This document shows, piece by piece, positions 12,959 through 25,458 of a stretch of 64,000 bases of DNA. Origin of the DNA: Theropithecus gelada (Eukaryota; Chordata; Mammalia; Primates; Cercopithecidae); the NCBI RefSeq assembly GCF_003255815.1, contig NC_037669.1, positions 136,466,577 through 136,530,576 of the forward strand, written 5' to 3'. The notes under the pieces were generated by a model that saw only the letters and a program-made list of their open reading frames with translations, ran no database searches and was not told the DNA's origin. Positions within the stretch are counted from its first letter, which is position 1. Each line of letters begins with the position of its first letter. The translations under genes were made by a program, and so were the position numbers.

Positions 12959-13694
12959 CTTTGTCTTTTTAAACTGTTTTTGCTTTAAAGTTTGTTTTGT
13001 CTGATATAAGAATAGCTACTTCTGCATGCTTTTGGTGTTCATTTGCATAGAATACCTTTTTCTACCCGTCTACCTTAAATTTATATGTGTCCTTATGTGT
13101 TAAGTAAGTCTCTTAAAACCAGCAGATACTTGGTTGGTGGATTTTTATTCATTCTGCCATCCTGTATCTTTTAGGTGGAGCATTTAGGCCATTTATATTC
13201 AACATTAGTATTGAAAGTGATGTACTATTATGTTCATCATGCTAGTTGTCCGAATTCCTTGTTTTTTTTTTTTTTTTTTTAAATTGTGTTGTTTTTTTGT
13301 AGGCCCTGTGAAATTTATGCTTTAAGGAGCTTCTGTTTTGGTGTTTTTTGAGGTTTTCTTTCAAGTTTTAGAGCTCCTTTTAGCAGTTCTTGTAGTGCTG
13401 GCTTGGTAGTGGTGAATTCTCTCAGCATTTGTTTGAAAAAGACTTTATGTCCCTTACATTTATGGATCTTAGTTTTGCTGGATTACAATATTCTTGGCTG
13501 ATAATTATTTCGTTTGGGGAGGTCAAAGATAGGGTCCCAATTTCTACTAGCTTATAGGATTTCTGCTGAGAAATCTTCTGTTAATCTGATAGGTTTTCCT
13601 TTGTAGGTTACTTGATGGTTTTTCCTCACAGCTCTTAAGATTCTTTTCTTAATCTTTACTTTAGATAATCTGTTGACTATGTGCCTACATAATG

Positions 13695-13999
13695 TTTTTT
13701 TTTTTTTTTTTTTTTCTCAGATGGAGTTTTGCTCTTGTTGCCCAGGCTGGAGTGCAATGGCACAATCTCGGCTCACCGTAACCTCTGCCTCCTGGGTTCA
13801 AGCGATTCACCTGCCTTGGCCTCCCGAGTAGCTGGGATTACAGGCATGTGCCACCATGCCCGGCCAATTTTTTGTATTTTTATTAGAGATGGAGTTTCAC
13901 CATGTTAGCCAGGATGGTCTCGATTTCCTGACCTCAGGTGATCCACCCGCCTTGGCATCCTAAAGTGCTGGGATTACAGGTGTGAACCACTGCGCCCAG
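13695..13999 (-). mobile_element. Alu inserted in L1PB
   Basis: Antisense Alu from a 21-base poly-T through TCTCAGATGGAGTTTTGCTC to CACTGCGCCCAG. Confidence 0.92.
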
Positions 14000-16331
14000 T
14001 GGTGGTGGTCTTTTTGCAATTAATTTTCTGGGTGTTCTTTGAGCTTCTTATATTTGAATGTCTAGCTTTCTAGTGAGTCCAGGGAAGTTTTCCATGATTG
14101 TTGCCTCAAATATGTTTTTCCGACTTTTCCATTTATCTTCTTGCTCAGGAACACCAATTATTCTTACGGTTAGTCATTTAACATAATTTCAAATTTCTTG
14201 GAAGCTTTGTTCTTTTTTAAAATTCTTTTTTCCTTATCTTTATCAGTTTGTGTTAATTTAAAACCCTTGTCTTTGAGCTCTGAAGTTTTTTCTTCTACTT
14301 GTTCTAGTCTACTGTTGAATCTTTCTGGTATATTTTGCATTTCTCTAAGTGTCTTTCATTTCCAGAAGTTGTGATTGTTTTTATTTTATTATATATATTT
14401 GTCTGGCAAATTTTCATTCATATCCTTTATGGTTTTCTTAATTTCTTTGTTTTTCACCTCTCTCTGGTATCTTCTTGAGTAGCTCAATAATAGACCTTCT
14501 GAATTCTTTTTTTCTGGCAATTAACAGATTTGTTCTTGGTTTGGATCCATTGCTGGGAACTAGTGTGATCTTTTGAGGGTACTATAGAACCTTTTTTTGC
14601 CATAGTACCAGAATTGTTGTCTTGGTTCTTTCCCCTTTGGGTAGACTATTTCATTGGAAAGATCTGGGATTCAAGGGCTGCTGTACAGATTCTTTATTCC
14701 CATGGGGCGATTGTTTGATGTGGTGTTCTCCTGCTTTCCCTAGGGGTGGGGCTTCCTGAGAGTTGGACTGCAGTGATTCTTATTGCTCTTCTGGGTCTAG
14801 CCACCCAGTGGGGCAGCAGGCTCTGGGATGGTGCTAGGGAAAGTCTGCAAAGAGTCCTATAATGTCCTGCATCTTCGTGTCTCCTAGCTGTGGATACCAG
14901 CCCTACTTTGGTGGAGGTAGCAGGGGAATGAAGTAGACTCTGTGAGATTCGTTGCTTGTAGTTTAGTGCGCTAGTTTTCTTGAATGCTGGTTATGGTGGC
15001 AGTGAAATCGTCATGTAGACATACTCAGGACCTCTGGTTAGCCAGTATGTTGCATGCAATGAAATTTGCTGTTGTTTTCTCTTTCCTGGGAGCAGGGTTA
15101 TTCTGTCTTGAGTTGCTGTAATTGCTTCAGTTGGTTGACCTCCAGTCAGGAGGTGGCACTTTCAAGAGAGCACCAGCTGCAGTAGTAGAAAGAGGATATA
15201 AGCTTGCCCTAAGTTGACCAGGATAAATGTTCTGGTTTCTCCAGTGATGGGCAGGGCCATAAAGTTTCCAAGACTTTATGTCTTTTGTGTTTAGCGACCT
15301 GGGCAGATAGAGAAATACCATCCAGTGGGGGCAGGATTCGGCGGGTCTGAGCTCAGAGTCTCCTTGGGTGGGACTTGCTGAGGCTGCTGTGTGGCATGGT
15401 CAATGGAATTATGTTCCAAGAGTGATTACGGCTGCCTCTGCTGCATCATACAGGTTTCCAGAGAAGTGAGGGAAAGCTGGCAGTGACAGGCCTCACACAG
15501 CTTTCATGAAGCTAGGGAGCTGGTTCCAGAGAAGTGGGGGTAAACTAGCAGTGACAGGGCTCCCTCAGCTCCCATGCAGCTTCATGCAGTTTATACGCGG
15601 GCAGTCTATGTACTAGGCTCAGACCTTGCTGCAGGCTACAAGCCTCCTCGTTGAGAAAGCAAGCACAGCTTTCAGGCCTCGCCTCTTCCTGCCTGCTCAC
15701 ACTGTCAGCCATGGCTCCTGCAGCAATTTCTGTTTTTCCCTCCAGATTCTGCTCAAGAAAATTCATGCTCAGTCGAAATTATTACAAAGTTCAGCTAGAA
15801 GTTTCTTTCACCCTGTAACCCCCTCCCTAGTTCTGTGGGATCCCTTCCCCAAGGACCCCTGTTAGATAAAGTCAAGAATGGCTTCCCTAGTCTGGAGCTG
15901 GGGACTAGGAGTGCCTACAGGGCTGTTCCTGCTGCTGCTTCTACTTCAATATTTTGCTTGGCTTGCTAAAATCCATTTCAGCTCTAGGTAAAGTTAATTC
16001 CTTCTCCTATAATCTGAATTTTCAGGTTCCCCAGGGTACATATGTGTTCAAAGGAAGGTTTTCTCCTCTTATACTTTGGGAACTCAGTTTTTTTGCTGTC
16101 TCGTGGAATTTGCAGAGTGAGCTGTTTCTTCCACAGGATCTGTGAACCCTTGCTCTTCCTGGCACATTCCTGCAGTGGTTCTTGGAGCAGAAGTTCACAG
16201 TGTGAGTCTCCGTACTCTGTCCTGTCCATCCAAATGGTAGCTGCATCTTAGTCCTGACTTCTATCTGCCATTTTTCTTCCCAAATGCCTAAATTTTGAAG
16301 ATATTTTTATTAATAATCTTTAAATAAAACA

Positions 16332-16610
16332 GAGACTTATACGTGTAATCCTAGCACTCTGGGAGGCTGAGGCAGGTAGATCGCTTGAGCCCAGGAGTTT
16401 GAGACCAGCCTGGCCAACATGGTGAAACCCTGTCTTTATGAAAAAGTACAAAAATTAGCCAGGTGTGGTGGTGTGCACCTGTACTCCCAGCTACTCAGAA
16501 AGCTAAGGTGGAAGGATCACCTGAGCCCAGGGAGGTTGAGGCTTCAGTGAGCTGTGATCACACCAGTGCACTCCAGCCTGGGTGACATGCTGTCTCAAAA
16601 GAAAAAAAAA
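16332..16610 (+). mobile_element. Alu (AluJ/S-like), 5'-truncated
   Basis: Sense Alu beginning inside the left arm (TGTAATCCTAGCACTCTGGG) and running to GTCTCAAAAG with an A-rich tail. It lies 37 bp beyond the right-hand L1PB target-site duplication. Confidence 0.9.
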
Positions 16611-17495
16611 CAAGTACACATTATATTTATTTACTAAAGATTACTATAATAAAAAACCTAAAATGCTTTCATGGGTTTTTTTTAACAAAACATATTATTT
16701 AAGTACTTATTTTTCTTTAAGCGAATTTGTTAGGGCTGTTTTATATAAATATCATACAAGCAACACATATAAATACACAGACAAACAGAAGTAGATCTGT
16801 TATTAGAGTAATACATTTTTTATTTGCCAGTTTTTAAGTTTCTCTTTCCCATTTTAGACCATCAGTCTCTTGATTACTTGCTTCCTGCCCTAAACAGTGG
16901 TCAGCTGGGCAACTCTAAATTTGCATTTTTAAGAGGGCAACTCTTAGATCAAACAAGATAGAGGATTTACATTTTATTCAAACCAAGAAAAAATGATGTG
17001 ACTTAAAGTTCACACCATTTTAGCCAGGAAAAGCAGACACTCTTACACATGGAGATTTCTTTAAAATTTAAAGATGTGAGTTTTAAAATTGTATTATTGG
17101 CTTTAGGGTGAAGCCTTTTAAGGAACAGGGTGAGGAAGAAGTCAGTTTCTAGGGCATAATAAACAGGCACAACTGGAAGGTAAAACAAACCACCAGGGAT
17201 TGAAGATCCCATTTACATACTGAATCCTGGGTTCTCAAAAAGATGGAAACTCAACCGGATGAGGCATTATAGCGCTTCCACAGTGTATTTCATTGCAAAG
17301 ACATTTTTCCAAGGCTGGTGGGTAACCCAATGGCAATCAGCCCACTCTGTTGTCAACCTGTTCCCCCATTCAATACCTTCTTCATGCCCAAGAGCATGCT
17401 TTTCTTATCTAAATGTCCAAAGAAAGGAGTATTTTCTTATAAGCAACTGCCACTTATAGTGAATGGTTATTACTACAGAGCAATAGTAAACATGT

Positions 17496-17600
17496 ATTTC
17501 CTACATAGCTAATCATATACCAAGGCTAAAATATATCTCTAAAAGTATATTTCTTTACCTAGCTATTACACACCAAGGCTAAAAGTTTGCTCATAATGCA
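17496..17600 (+). repeat. Imperfect tandem duplication, unit about 55 bp
   Basis: The phrase ACCAAGGCTAAAA occurs twice, each time preceded by a related AGCTA-containing stretch and followed by AT-rich sequence. This looks like an old local duplication. Confidence 0.5.
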
Positions 17601-19820
17601 GAGTTATTTTTGGTGCTCCCCAAAGTAAAAAAGATCGGTGATACAATGCAAAACAGAGCAAAGTCTTAGATTTTGAGCAGATCTGTCCATTTACAGTTCT
17701 TGGGGTTCCATGAGGAAAGCAGAATTTTTTCCTAAAACGGGATCTCCTCCTCTGTTTTTCCTAAGGAGTCCCAGGCTGTCAGAAATTACCTTAGGTCCTG
17801 GCTTGTGGGCATCAAGGGTAGCAAGAAGACAGAAGTAAATGGAGAAACAATTGAGTGGACTGAGAAGAAAACATTTTTTCCTCAAAAAACAAGATTCAAG
17901 AAGAGAAAAAGGCATAAAGCCCTTTTGAATATATGTATAGCTTTGATATCTGTTTTTAATTAAGCTGACTTTTACTTCTAGAGCCCTTTTTTCTCAAAAA
18001 AAGATTATTTAAAATCCCTCTTGACCAGCTAGAGCTGGGACAAACAGCTGACACCTTTGGCTTTTAAGCCCTCTTTTCCCCCCACTTCCTCTGACAAAGA
18101 TATTTTCCCAAGTGAAACCAGTAAGCCTTGACTTAGGTTATGAGTTAGCTGCAGATGCATGAGGTGTCTCCAAAGGGAGGGCAAGTGGTTTGTATAAGAT
18201 CTAGTATCACCCCAAACGTAGCTCAGAGAAGAGAAAATTCAACACAGGAAGTTAGAAGTTGTAGTTAGAAGTTGTTCATGGAGGGGGAAAAAATCAATAA
18301 ATGGCAAAGGTCACACAAATAACAGACCAGAAAGGACTCATTCTCTAAGCCAGCAGTTGAACTCAGGCTGCCACTGTGAAAGGGCAGAGCCTCCGCTACT
18401 GAGCTTTAGTATGGGGCAGTTGCCATTATTTTTCCCAGAAGGAGCTAGAGCAGGCATTTTCGGGCTTGAAAAGGATTTTAACTGCGTAAGATGTTTTTTA
18501 ATGCTAACGATGACATTATAATGCATCCTTCTTTTAATTTAAACCTTTAAAAAAATTGTTGAGAATAAGAGATTGCTAAAGTCGTTTTTGTTTTAATGGT
18601 GTACTTAGTTCTAATAGTGACTCAATCCAAAAGTTCTTTAAAGCCAAATGGTAATTTTTCAGATTTTTTTTTTAATCATACAAGCAAGAGGTATTTCTAG
18701 AGAGGAGGTAGCGGAAGCATTTCCATGATCCCCAAGAATTTACTCTCAGAAATGGGCTTAAGGTAGCATGAGAACTTTTAAGACAAAACTCATCCAAGGG
18801 CTTGACACATTTGGACTAAGTGTGCTGACTCCTTTCAGACTAGCCACTGGACGTGAATCTGAAAATTCCCACCCTCCAAGTGGTGGAGACAAAGAGAGAG
18901 TACCTCTATGTGGTCACAGGGTCATGCTCCCTAGGACATAAATCGAGGGAAACCTCCTTCAGTTTTTGTCTCAGGGACCCAAAGCAAAGTCTGTAACTGA
19001 CCAGTCTGCCAGGCCAGCTTGAATGGCAGGAGTCCTAGGCCTGCGTTTTATCCAGTGGAATGCTCTCCATGACAGAATGACGCAGAGAGACAAATTCATA
19101 GCACAAAGTACACCAGATTCGCTACAATCTAAGACTTGTCACACTAATCCTTTTTATCATTAATTAAAACCTTGCAGAGGAGGCAAACAGTGATTTTTAT
19201 CAGTCTCTTAACCAGTTTGCACAGAGAGAGGCCAGAAGCCTGGCTAGCAGGATATTCTTATCTTTCAATTGCCAGGGTTTAGGGTCTCTTTTCTCTGAGT
19301 GGCTTTGGTGACCCTACTCGCCACTACATTGTTATGAATTTTTAATATTTTGTTTTGTTTCCCATGAGTATGGAAAACATGGAACAGACACAATTGTTAC
19401 CTATGAAATAGACATCATTAAAAAAGAAAGTGTTATGTGGAAGGGTTTAATACAAATAGAAAAAAGATCTGACATTTAACAAATTACTGATTAATTCCTT
19501 TCACCCTTTCTTTGATCTAATTCTCCTCATTTGTATTTATCAAGTTTATAAACATATTGACTGTGTACATGCAAGGTTCGCAAACAGTTTTCAAACTGTT
19601 AACCAATTAGTTTTTAAAAGCCTTTTAAATAATCTTGTCTTCTCCACAGGAATGATTTAGGCAATGAAAAAAATTTAACAAACTCCACATTGTTTGTTCT
19701 TTAGTGGGAAGAATCATGACTTAATAAGAGTGAAGCACTCCATGGTTGTTTGTAAGCACATTTATTCATAAGCTCATATTATTTGACTTTAAGGCCTTAC
19801 TACTGGCAAAGAATAGTTTT

Positions 19821-19935
19821 TTAAGTGAAGCCATTTGCTGTGGAGAGCAGTTTTATATAAATAAACTATAATTAGTTTATATATCATATATATTTATTTA
19901 TATAAACTACTCTTCACAGGGAATGGCTTTACTTA
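19821..19935. repeat. AT-rich imperfect inverted repeat (hairpin), arms about 45 bp
   Basis: The left arm begins TTAAGTGAAGCCATTTGCTG and the right arm ends CAGGGAATGGCTTTACTTAA. Reverse-complemented, the right arm matches the left with few mismatches, including a shared TTTATATAAATAAA block. The AT-rich loop is about 20 bp. The ends are TTAA-rich. It could be a non-autonomous DNA transposon or a locally formed palindrome; I do not recognise a named family. Confidence 0.8.
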
Positions 19936-19954
19936 ATATTTGATTGGTTGGTTG

Positions 19955-20242
19955 ATTGAGACCAGGGTCTTGCTCTATCTCCTAGACTGGAGTGCAATGG
20001 TGCAGTCACAGCTCTCCACAGCCTCAACCTCCTGGGCTCAAGAGAGCCTCTCATCTTAGCCTCCTGAGTAGCTGGGACTCTAGGTTTGTGCCACCAGACC
20101 TGGCTAATTTTTAAAATTTTTTGTAGAGACCAGGTCTCCCTACGTGGCCCTGGCTGTTCTTGAACTCATGGGCACAAGTGATCCTCTTGCTTTGGCCTTC
20201 TAAAGTGCTGGGGATTACAGGTGTGAGCCAACGCACCCAGCC
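19955..20242 (-). mobile_element. Alu (AluJ-like)
   Basis: Diverged antisense Alu from GACCAGGGTCTTGCTCTATC to CGCACCCAGCC. It lies 20 bp right of the hairpin. Confidence 0.9.
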
Positions 20243-21255
20243 AAGCAGTTATGTTTTATATGGAGATCATTTTAAAAAAATCCTCTCTCTGGTAAGACAT
20301 CCAGATGTTAATCCTTTTTCTTTAAAATTATTGTAAAAGGCTTTCAAAGGAACTGGAAGTTTTTCTTATTGAAAGATAAAATAACATTTATGAAAGCTAT
20401 ATCAGCTGTTTTATAAACTCACAGAACATAGAGAAAAATGCCTTTTTAGGTTGAGGAAAGTAGGGTATTCAGTTACCTTCTGAAGTTCACACAGCCAGTG
20501 ACAGAGCCCAGACCAGAACTCTGTTTGCTCCATTCTTTGTGCCCACAAAACTGTGGGCAGACGCTGTTATCAAGTTGCTGTGCTGTAAACTAGATCTCTC
20601 AGCACCTGCTGTGTACCAAGTCCCAAAATAAGTGTTGGGTTGGTGCTGAGAATTAAACGAATATACCCTTCACTTCTGCCCTGATGGTTTTAGAAAATCT
20701 CCCTTTCCTTACTTTTTGACAAACATTACCTGCATCATTTTGCACTTTTTCCACATAGAAATGAAATTGTTTCCAGAAGCTAATCTCTTTCAGTTACTCA
20801 GATTTACTCTAATCTGTGGAAGCTGGCAGGAAGTCAGTTCACATTTTTCATGTACCTTTTTACTGAAAAGATTGTCTTGCAAAGGACCTGGGCTTTGTTG
20901 TTGTTGTTGTTTTTGTGCCTGCTAATTCACAGTTTAGTGATCAGTGTTCCAGAATAGATGTGTTCACAAAAGAGTGCAAATGGTATTCTTATATGACCCT
21001 AATCTCGGTTATGGTCATGACTCTGTATGTGAAAATCTGTCTCAAGGTGTCTTTTGTAGCAAAGAATGATCGGGGCACCAAGTGTGCATATTACTGCTAG
21101 AAGTGATTTTGCCTGTTGGTCTTTTCAAAGGCTAGAACAAGGAAATACATATATGCAGGTAAATAAAAACATACACATATATACAAACATGCAAATATAC
21201 ACATGCACAAATATGTATATGTGTGTGTGTAGATTACTTTCTGTTTATACATTTA

Positions 21256-21572
21256 TAGTCATGTGCCACATAATGACATTTCAGTAAATAATGGACCACA
21301 TATATGACAGTGGTTCCCAAGAGATTATAATACCGTATTTTTATTATACCTTTTCTATGTTTTCTTACAATTGCCTATAGTATTCAGCACAGTAGCATGT
21401 TGTACAGGTTTGTAGCCTAGGAGCTGTAGCTTATACCATACAACCTAGATGTGCAATAGGCTGTGCAATCTAGGTCTGTGTAAATACACTCTATGATGTT
21501 CACACAATGACGAACTTCCCTAATGACACATTTCTCAGAATGCATCCTTGCCCTGAAGAGATGCAGGACTGT
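21256..21572. mobile_element. Tigger-like non-autonomous DNA transposon
   Basis: The left end is AGTCATGTGCCACATAATGA and the right end is related to its reverse complement (GATGCAGGACTG). The interior has ATTATAATACCGTATTTTTA and TGTACAGGTTTGTAGCCTAG, which I recognise as a pogo/Tigger-class element. The exact subfamily is uncertain. Confidence 0.75.
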
Positions 21573-21759
21573 GTTACTTTCTGTTTTGTTCCCCTTCCCA
21601 CTCTTACTGATTTAATTTTAAGTATGTGGGATACTAAGAGTGGTGTCATTCCCTTTCTTATCCTTTCTACTTGATTTTATCTCATTCTTACAGGTAACAA
21701 GGGCCATTGTTTTCTGATTTATCCTTCTTGAGTTTATTTTTGTAATGACAAGCAGGTAT

Positions 21760-21984
21760 TTGTATATTTAAAAAATTTCCCATTTTTTTCTTACACATAA
21801 GATATCATACTTTATGTGCCTATTCATATGTTTTCTTATTGAAACATCCTGGACGTTACTCCATATCAGTTCACAGAGATCTTCCTCATTATCTTTTACA
21901 CTTACATAGTACTCGGTTGTTTATTTTACTCAACCTGTCTTCTATTCAGGATAATTTTTACCCTAAGTGCCAGTGGAAGAGTTT
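21760..21984 (-). mobile_element. Old L1M fragment, antisense
   Basis: Resembles antisense L1M 3' sequence (CATAGTACTCGGTTGTTTAT followed by CTCAACCTGTCTTCTATTCA). Strongly diverged. Confidence 0.45.
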
Positions 21985-21997
21985 AGCATGATGTGGC

Positions 21998-22352
21998 GGG
22001 GCTGGAGGAATGAAAAGAAGATAAGAAACAACATAGTCATAATAGGAAACTCAAAAACATTATGCTAAGTGAAAGGCCAAGCACAAAATACCACATATGA
22101 TATGATTTTATTTATATGAACTCTCCAGGAAAGGCCCATTTATTGAGATAGAAAGTAGGTCAGTGGTTGTCCAGGACTGTGGTAAAAATGGGGACTGACT
22201 GTAAATGGGCATGAGGGATAATGGAAACGTTGTATGATTAGACTGTCACACAACTCTGGAAATAAACTAAAGTCAGTGAATTGTACATTTAAAACAGTTG
22301 AATTTTATTGCATGTCAATGACACCTCAGTAAAGCTGTAAAAAAAAAAAATC
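21998..22352 (+). mobile_element. 5'-truncated L1M 3' end with target-site duplication
   Basis: Old L1 3'UTR text: GATATGATTTTATTTATATG, then GTGAATTGTACATTTAAAAC and CTCAGTAAAGCTGT with a 12-A tail. AGCATGATGTGGC at 21985-21997 and AGCATCATGTGGC at 22353-22365 look like its target-site duplication. Confidence 0.75.
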
Positions 22353-22479
22353 AGCATCATGTGGCATGTATGACGTTCCTAACAGAATGTGATTATTTCT
22401 GATTCAAACATAATTTGAAGAATTAAACCTTCTTAGATGTCATATATACTTGGTTGAAATCTTGGAAACCTTCCTCCAA

Positions 22480-22610
22480 ATAATATATAGTAATCATATA
22501 TGTGTATATGTATATCCAAATGACATATACTAATCATATATATGTATATATGTATTATCATATATGTATATAGCCAAGCGATATACACATATATAACATA
22601 AATGATGTTA
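22480..22610. repeat. AT-rich low-complexity tract
   Basis: Runs of TATATG, ATATAC and TCATATAT words, with the phrase ACTAATCATATAT/AGTAATCATATAT recurring. Confidence 0.75.
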
Positions 22611-22914
22611 ATATGTTACTTCAAATCTGAAGTATATTTTTTTTTACAGCATTTTCTGCTTGAGGGATTTAGTGACCTTATAGCCCCTAAGGAAATTTAC
22701 TTATATTAAACTGCTTGTGGCTGAAAGGATTGATTTAATTCTTTTAAAAAATTGAATTCTTAAAGACCTTGTAGACCACATTATTATGCCTTTTCTTTTA
22801 TTGATGGGACTCTATTAAGAGTTTTAAAACTCTAGTTATGTAATAAAGTTAGGAATATAGTCTTCAACTCATCTCTTCTGCTCTTTAAATATTTATCCTA
22901 CTCTGTTAGGCAGC

Positions 22915-23110
22915 CATTAAAATGATAATTATTAAGACTCTGTAGAAACATGGAAAGCTGTTATAATACAAATGAAAAAAGCAGAGTGCCAAATGGCTTA
23001 AATATCACAATTTCAACCAGTGCAACACATTTGTATACATGTGAAGGTCTAGAGCATAACACTATGTGATGGGCTGGTAGGTGTTTCTCCCTTAATATTC
23101 TTGGATGTTG
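22915..23110 (+). mobile_element. L1M fragment
   Basis: Contains AAGCTGTTATAATACAAATG followed by AAAAAAGCAGAGTGCC, text typical of old L1M 3' regions. Ends are unclear. Confidence 0.45.
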
Positions 23111-24450
23111 CCGTATTGTATCCAAATAAACTTATTTTTTAGCTATATTAAGGGTATCATAAAGGAGAATGTAGAATCAAAGGGATAGTGCACATATTGG
23201 CAGCTGCCGGAATTTGTCACCTGCATTTGCAGACTTTTCTCAGAGAAACTTGAGCACTGGAAATGTGTGTAATGAAGTTAAATCATTCTAAGTCACTAGA
23301 ACTCTTCCCTTGTTTACCTGTGGGCAAAGCCATTCTTATTCTCTTTTATGGAGTCTACCAATAGAGCATGGGTGGACAATGATTTTTAGGGGTGGTAACT
23401 GTTGTTAATCATTTCTGTTGGAGGCAGACTAGGAAGAAATTGGCTTGTGTTGACACACAATGATGAGCACAATGATGACACACAATGAATGATCTAGATG
23501 AGACTGGAAGAATAGTTTGTCTGTATTGTTGGTGACTTTTACCCACTGGAATGAGTTGCAAAGAGTTATTGAGGGTGCTTCATCTCTGGTTAGCTTTATA
23601 ATTACAAGGGATTGTCAACTGTCTTGTTTGGGGAAGGGAAAAGTAGGTTAGATAAGTCTCGAGATTTCAGTGGACTTGATTTTTCAGTTTACCTCTATCC
23701 AGATGGCTTTTCTATGTGATAGGGAGCAATCAAGTAGAAAGTATAAAGCAGCTACGTAAACAATTTAAGATGCATGTTGTTTCAGATTTAGGGTCTCATA
23801 GAAATCGTATTATATGATTTATATGATTTTATGCTAAAACAATGTGCAGATACACTGTTCCTGTTAAAATGTTGAGCTGTTATAGCCATGGCAGTTCCAT
23901 TTCGGGGAAAGGAAAAGGAGCTGAGAAAGAAAGGGATTGTGAACAAAGCAGAGGACCCTGTGTCAGATACATAGTCAGTCCTTGCTGTTAGATCTCTGAT
24001 AATATAGTTAACTTGGTTTTCCACTCTGGCTTAAACAATTTATTTTATTCTCTCTTCCCAAGGAAACGTCTTCCTAAATTATATTTTTTAGCCAGCCAAT
24101 CCTTTGCACAGATATATGTAGTGAGCCTCTCATTGCCAGTGGATCAAAATCTTAACCAGCATCCCCAGTCCCCCCACAACCTAGTTTTATCTAGCTCATG
24201 GAATCACACATTCTATCAGTTCCCTTTTGAATCGCTCTTCCAAAGATAGAGGCTCATCTTTTCTCTTTTCTCTGATCATACTTTACTCATACCCTTTCCT
24301 ATCCCCAAGTCTTTATTGATGGTGTCTTATTACTACATTTCTCCCCATTCCAGCCTACTCTATTCTCTTTTTCTTTGGCCTCCCTAGTGTTTCTGTATTT
24401 ACTTCTGACTGGGCATTTATTTTTAACTATTTCAATAACAATAAAACTAT

Positions 24451-24648
24451 AATAGTGTCTTAGTCAGCTTCAATTACTGTAACAAAATACCACAGACTGG
24501 GTAGCTTAAACAGCAGACATTTATTTCTCACAATGCTGGATGCTGAAAAGTCTAAGATCAAAGTCCCAATAGATTCATTTCCTGGTGAGGGCTGTGTTCC
24601 TGGCTTATAGGTGGCTACCTTCTTGCTGTATCTTCATATGGGGGAGTG

Positions 24649-24679
<31 letters not shown>

Positions 24680-24808
24680 AGAGAGATAATGGTGCCCCAC
24701 TTGCATGACCTCATCTGTTTCTAATTACCACTCAAAAGACCCATCTCCAAATACCATCACACTGAGGGTTAGGACTTTGGGGACAAGACACATTCAGTCT
24801 GTTACAAA
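24451..24808 (-). mobile_element. MLT1-type MaLR solo LTR, antisense
   Basis: Antisense MaLR LTR text: TCTTAGTCAGCTTCAATTAC, AAATACCACAGACTGGGTAG, AGTCTAAGATCAAAGTCCCA and ACATTCAGTCTGTTACA. No internal ERV sequence is adjacent. A (GA)n run (24650-24677) has expanded inside it. Confidence 0.8.
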
Positions 24809-24811
24809 TAG

Positions 24812-25005
24812 CTACCATTTTTAGTGTTTAGGATGTGCCAGCTACTGTTTTCAGTACTTTACATGAATTGACTCATTCAATCCTTACCTCAATTCAGGAA
24901 GTAGATAATTATTCCCATTTTATAGATAAGGAAATGAGTTACTAGCTGTATGTAGTCATACAGCTAGTAAGTGGCAGATCTGGGATTCTGTCCCAAGCTG
25001 GAACC
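24812..25005 (+). repeat. MIR element
   Basis: MIR core and tail: TTTACATGAATTGACTCATT, CCCATTTTATAGATAAGGAA and CATACAGCTAGTAAGTGGCA. The in-frame MADLGF peptide starting at 24971 is MIR-derived. Confidence 0.85.
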
Positions 25006-25458
25006 ACACTGTATTCTTCACCACAGCTCTGAATTGTCATTAATAAATATCCTTCATAGATGTTCTGTTCTCTTAAAATTTACACTCTTTAAGGTCAAAC
25101 AGAAAGTCTCCTTGTTCTTTGCTTCACCTCATGAAATAGTCTTGTGCCTGGAACAGGGAGTTGGTCTATAAACATCTGTTTATTGATGTGATCTATTGTC
25201 AGTGGTCAGTGAAATTCTAATAGGTTTTTCTGGGAATTTTGGCTTGGTTGGTTTGATTTGGTGGTTTTGTCTTGACCCTTTAATTCCTCGTGTGAGATGG
25301 TTAATGTGGCTGCCAAGAATTCAAATATGTAGCTTTCATTGCCTAAAAAAATGATGCTCAGTGACCGAATATACTAATTTATGTGAAATTAAATCTCAAC
25401 TTTTGTTCTGTGCTTTAAAGTAAGCATGTTAAGTTTGTGTGTTTCTTAAGTAATTTTT

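Larger units (their letters stand above)
8076..16278 (-). mobile_element. Near full-length L1PB-type LINE-1, antisense, with five nested Alus
   Basis: A LINE-1 on the minus strand: the 3' end is on the left (classic antisense text around 8160-8580), ORF2 in the middle, and 5'UTR on the right ending with CTGACTTCTATCTGCCAT at about 16254-16271. Flanking target-site duplications, CCAAATGCCTAATTT at 8061-8075 and CCAAATGCCTAAATTTT at 16279-16295, bracket the element. Removing five Alus (10879-13999) leaves about 6.7 kb, close to full length. ORF1 and ORF2 are broken by many frameshifts. The subfamily is assigned by eye. Confidence 0.88.

Noticed and set aside
24971..25171. An open frame starting MADL, which resembles the start of PLCH1
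   Set aside because: The sequence is the tail of a MIR element and does not continue as the PLCH1 N-terminus or splice in phase to 27279.
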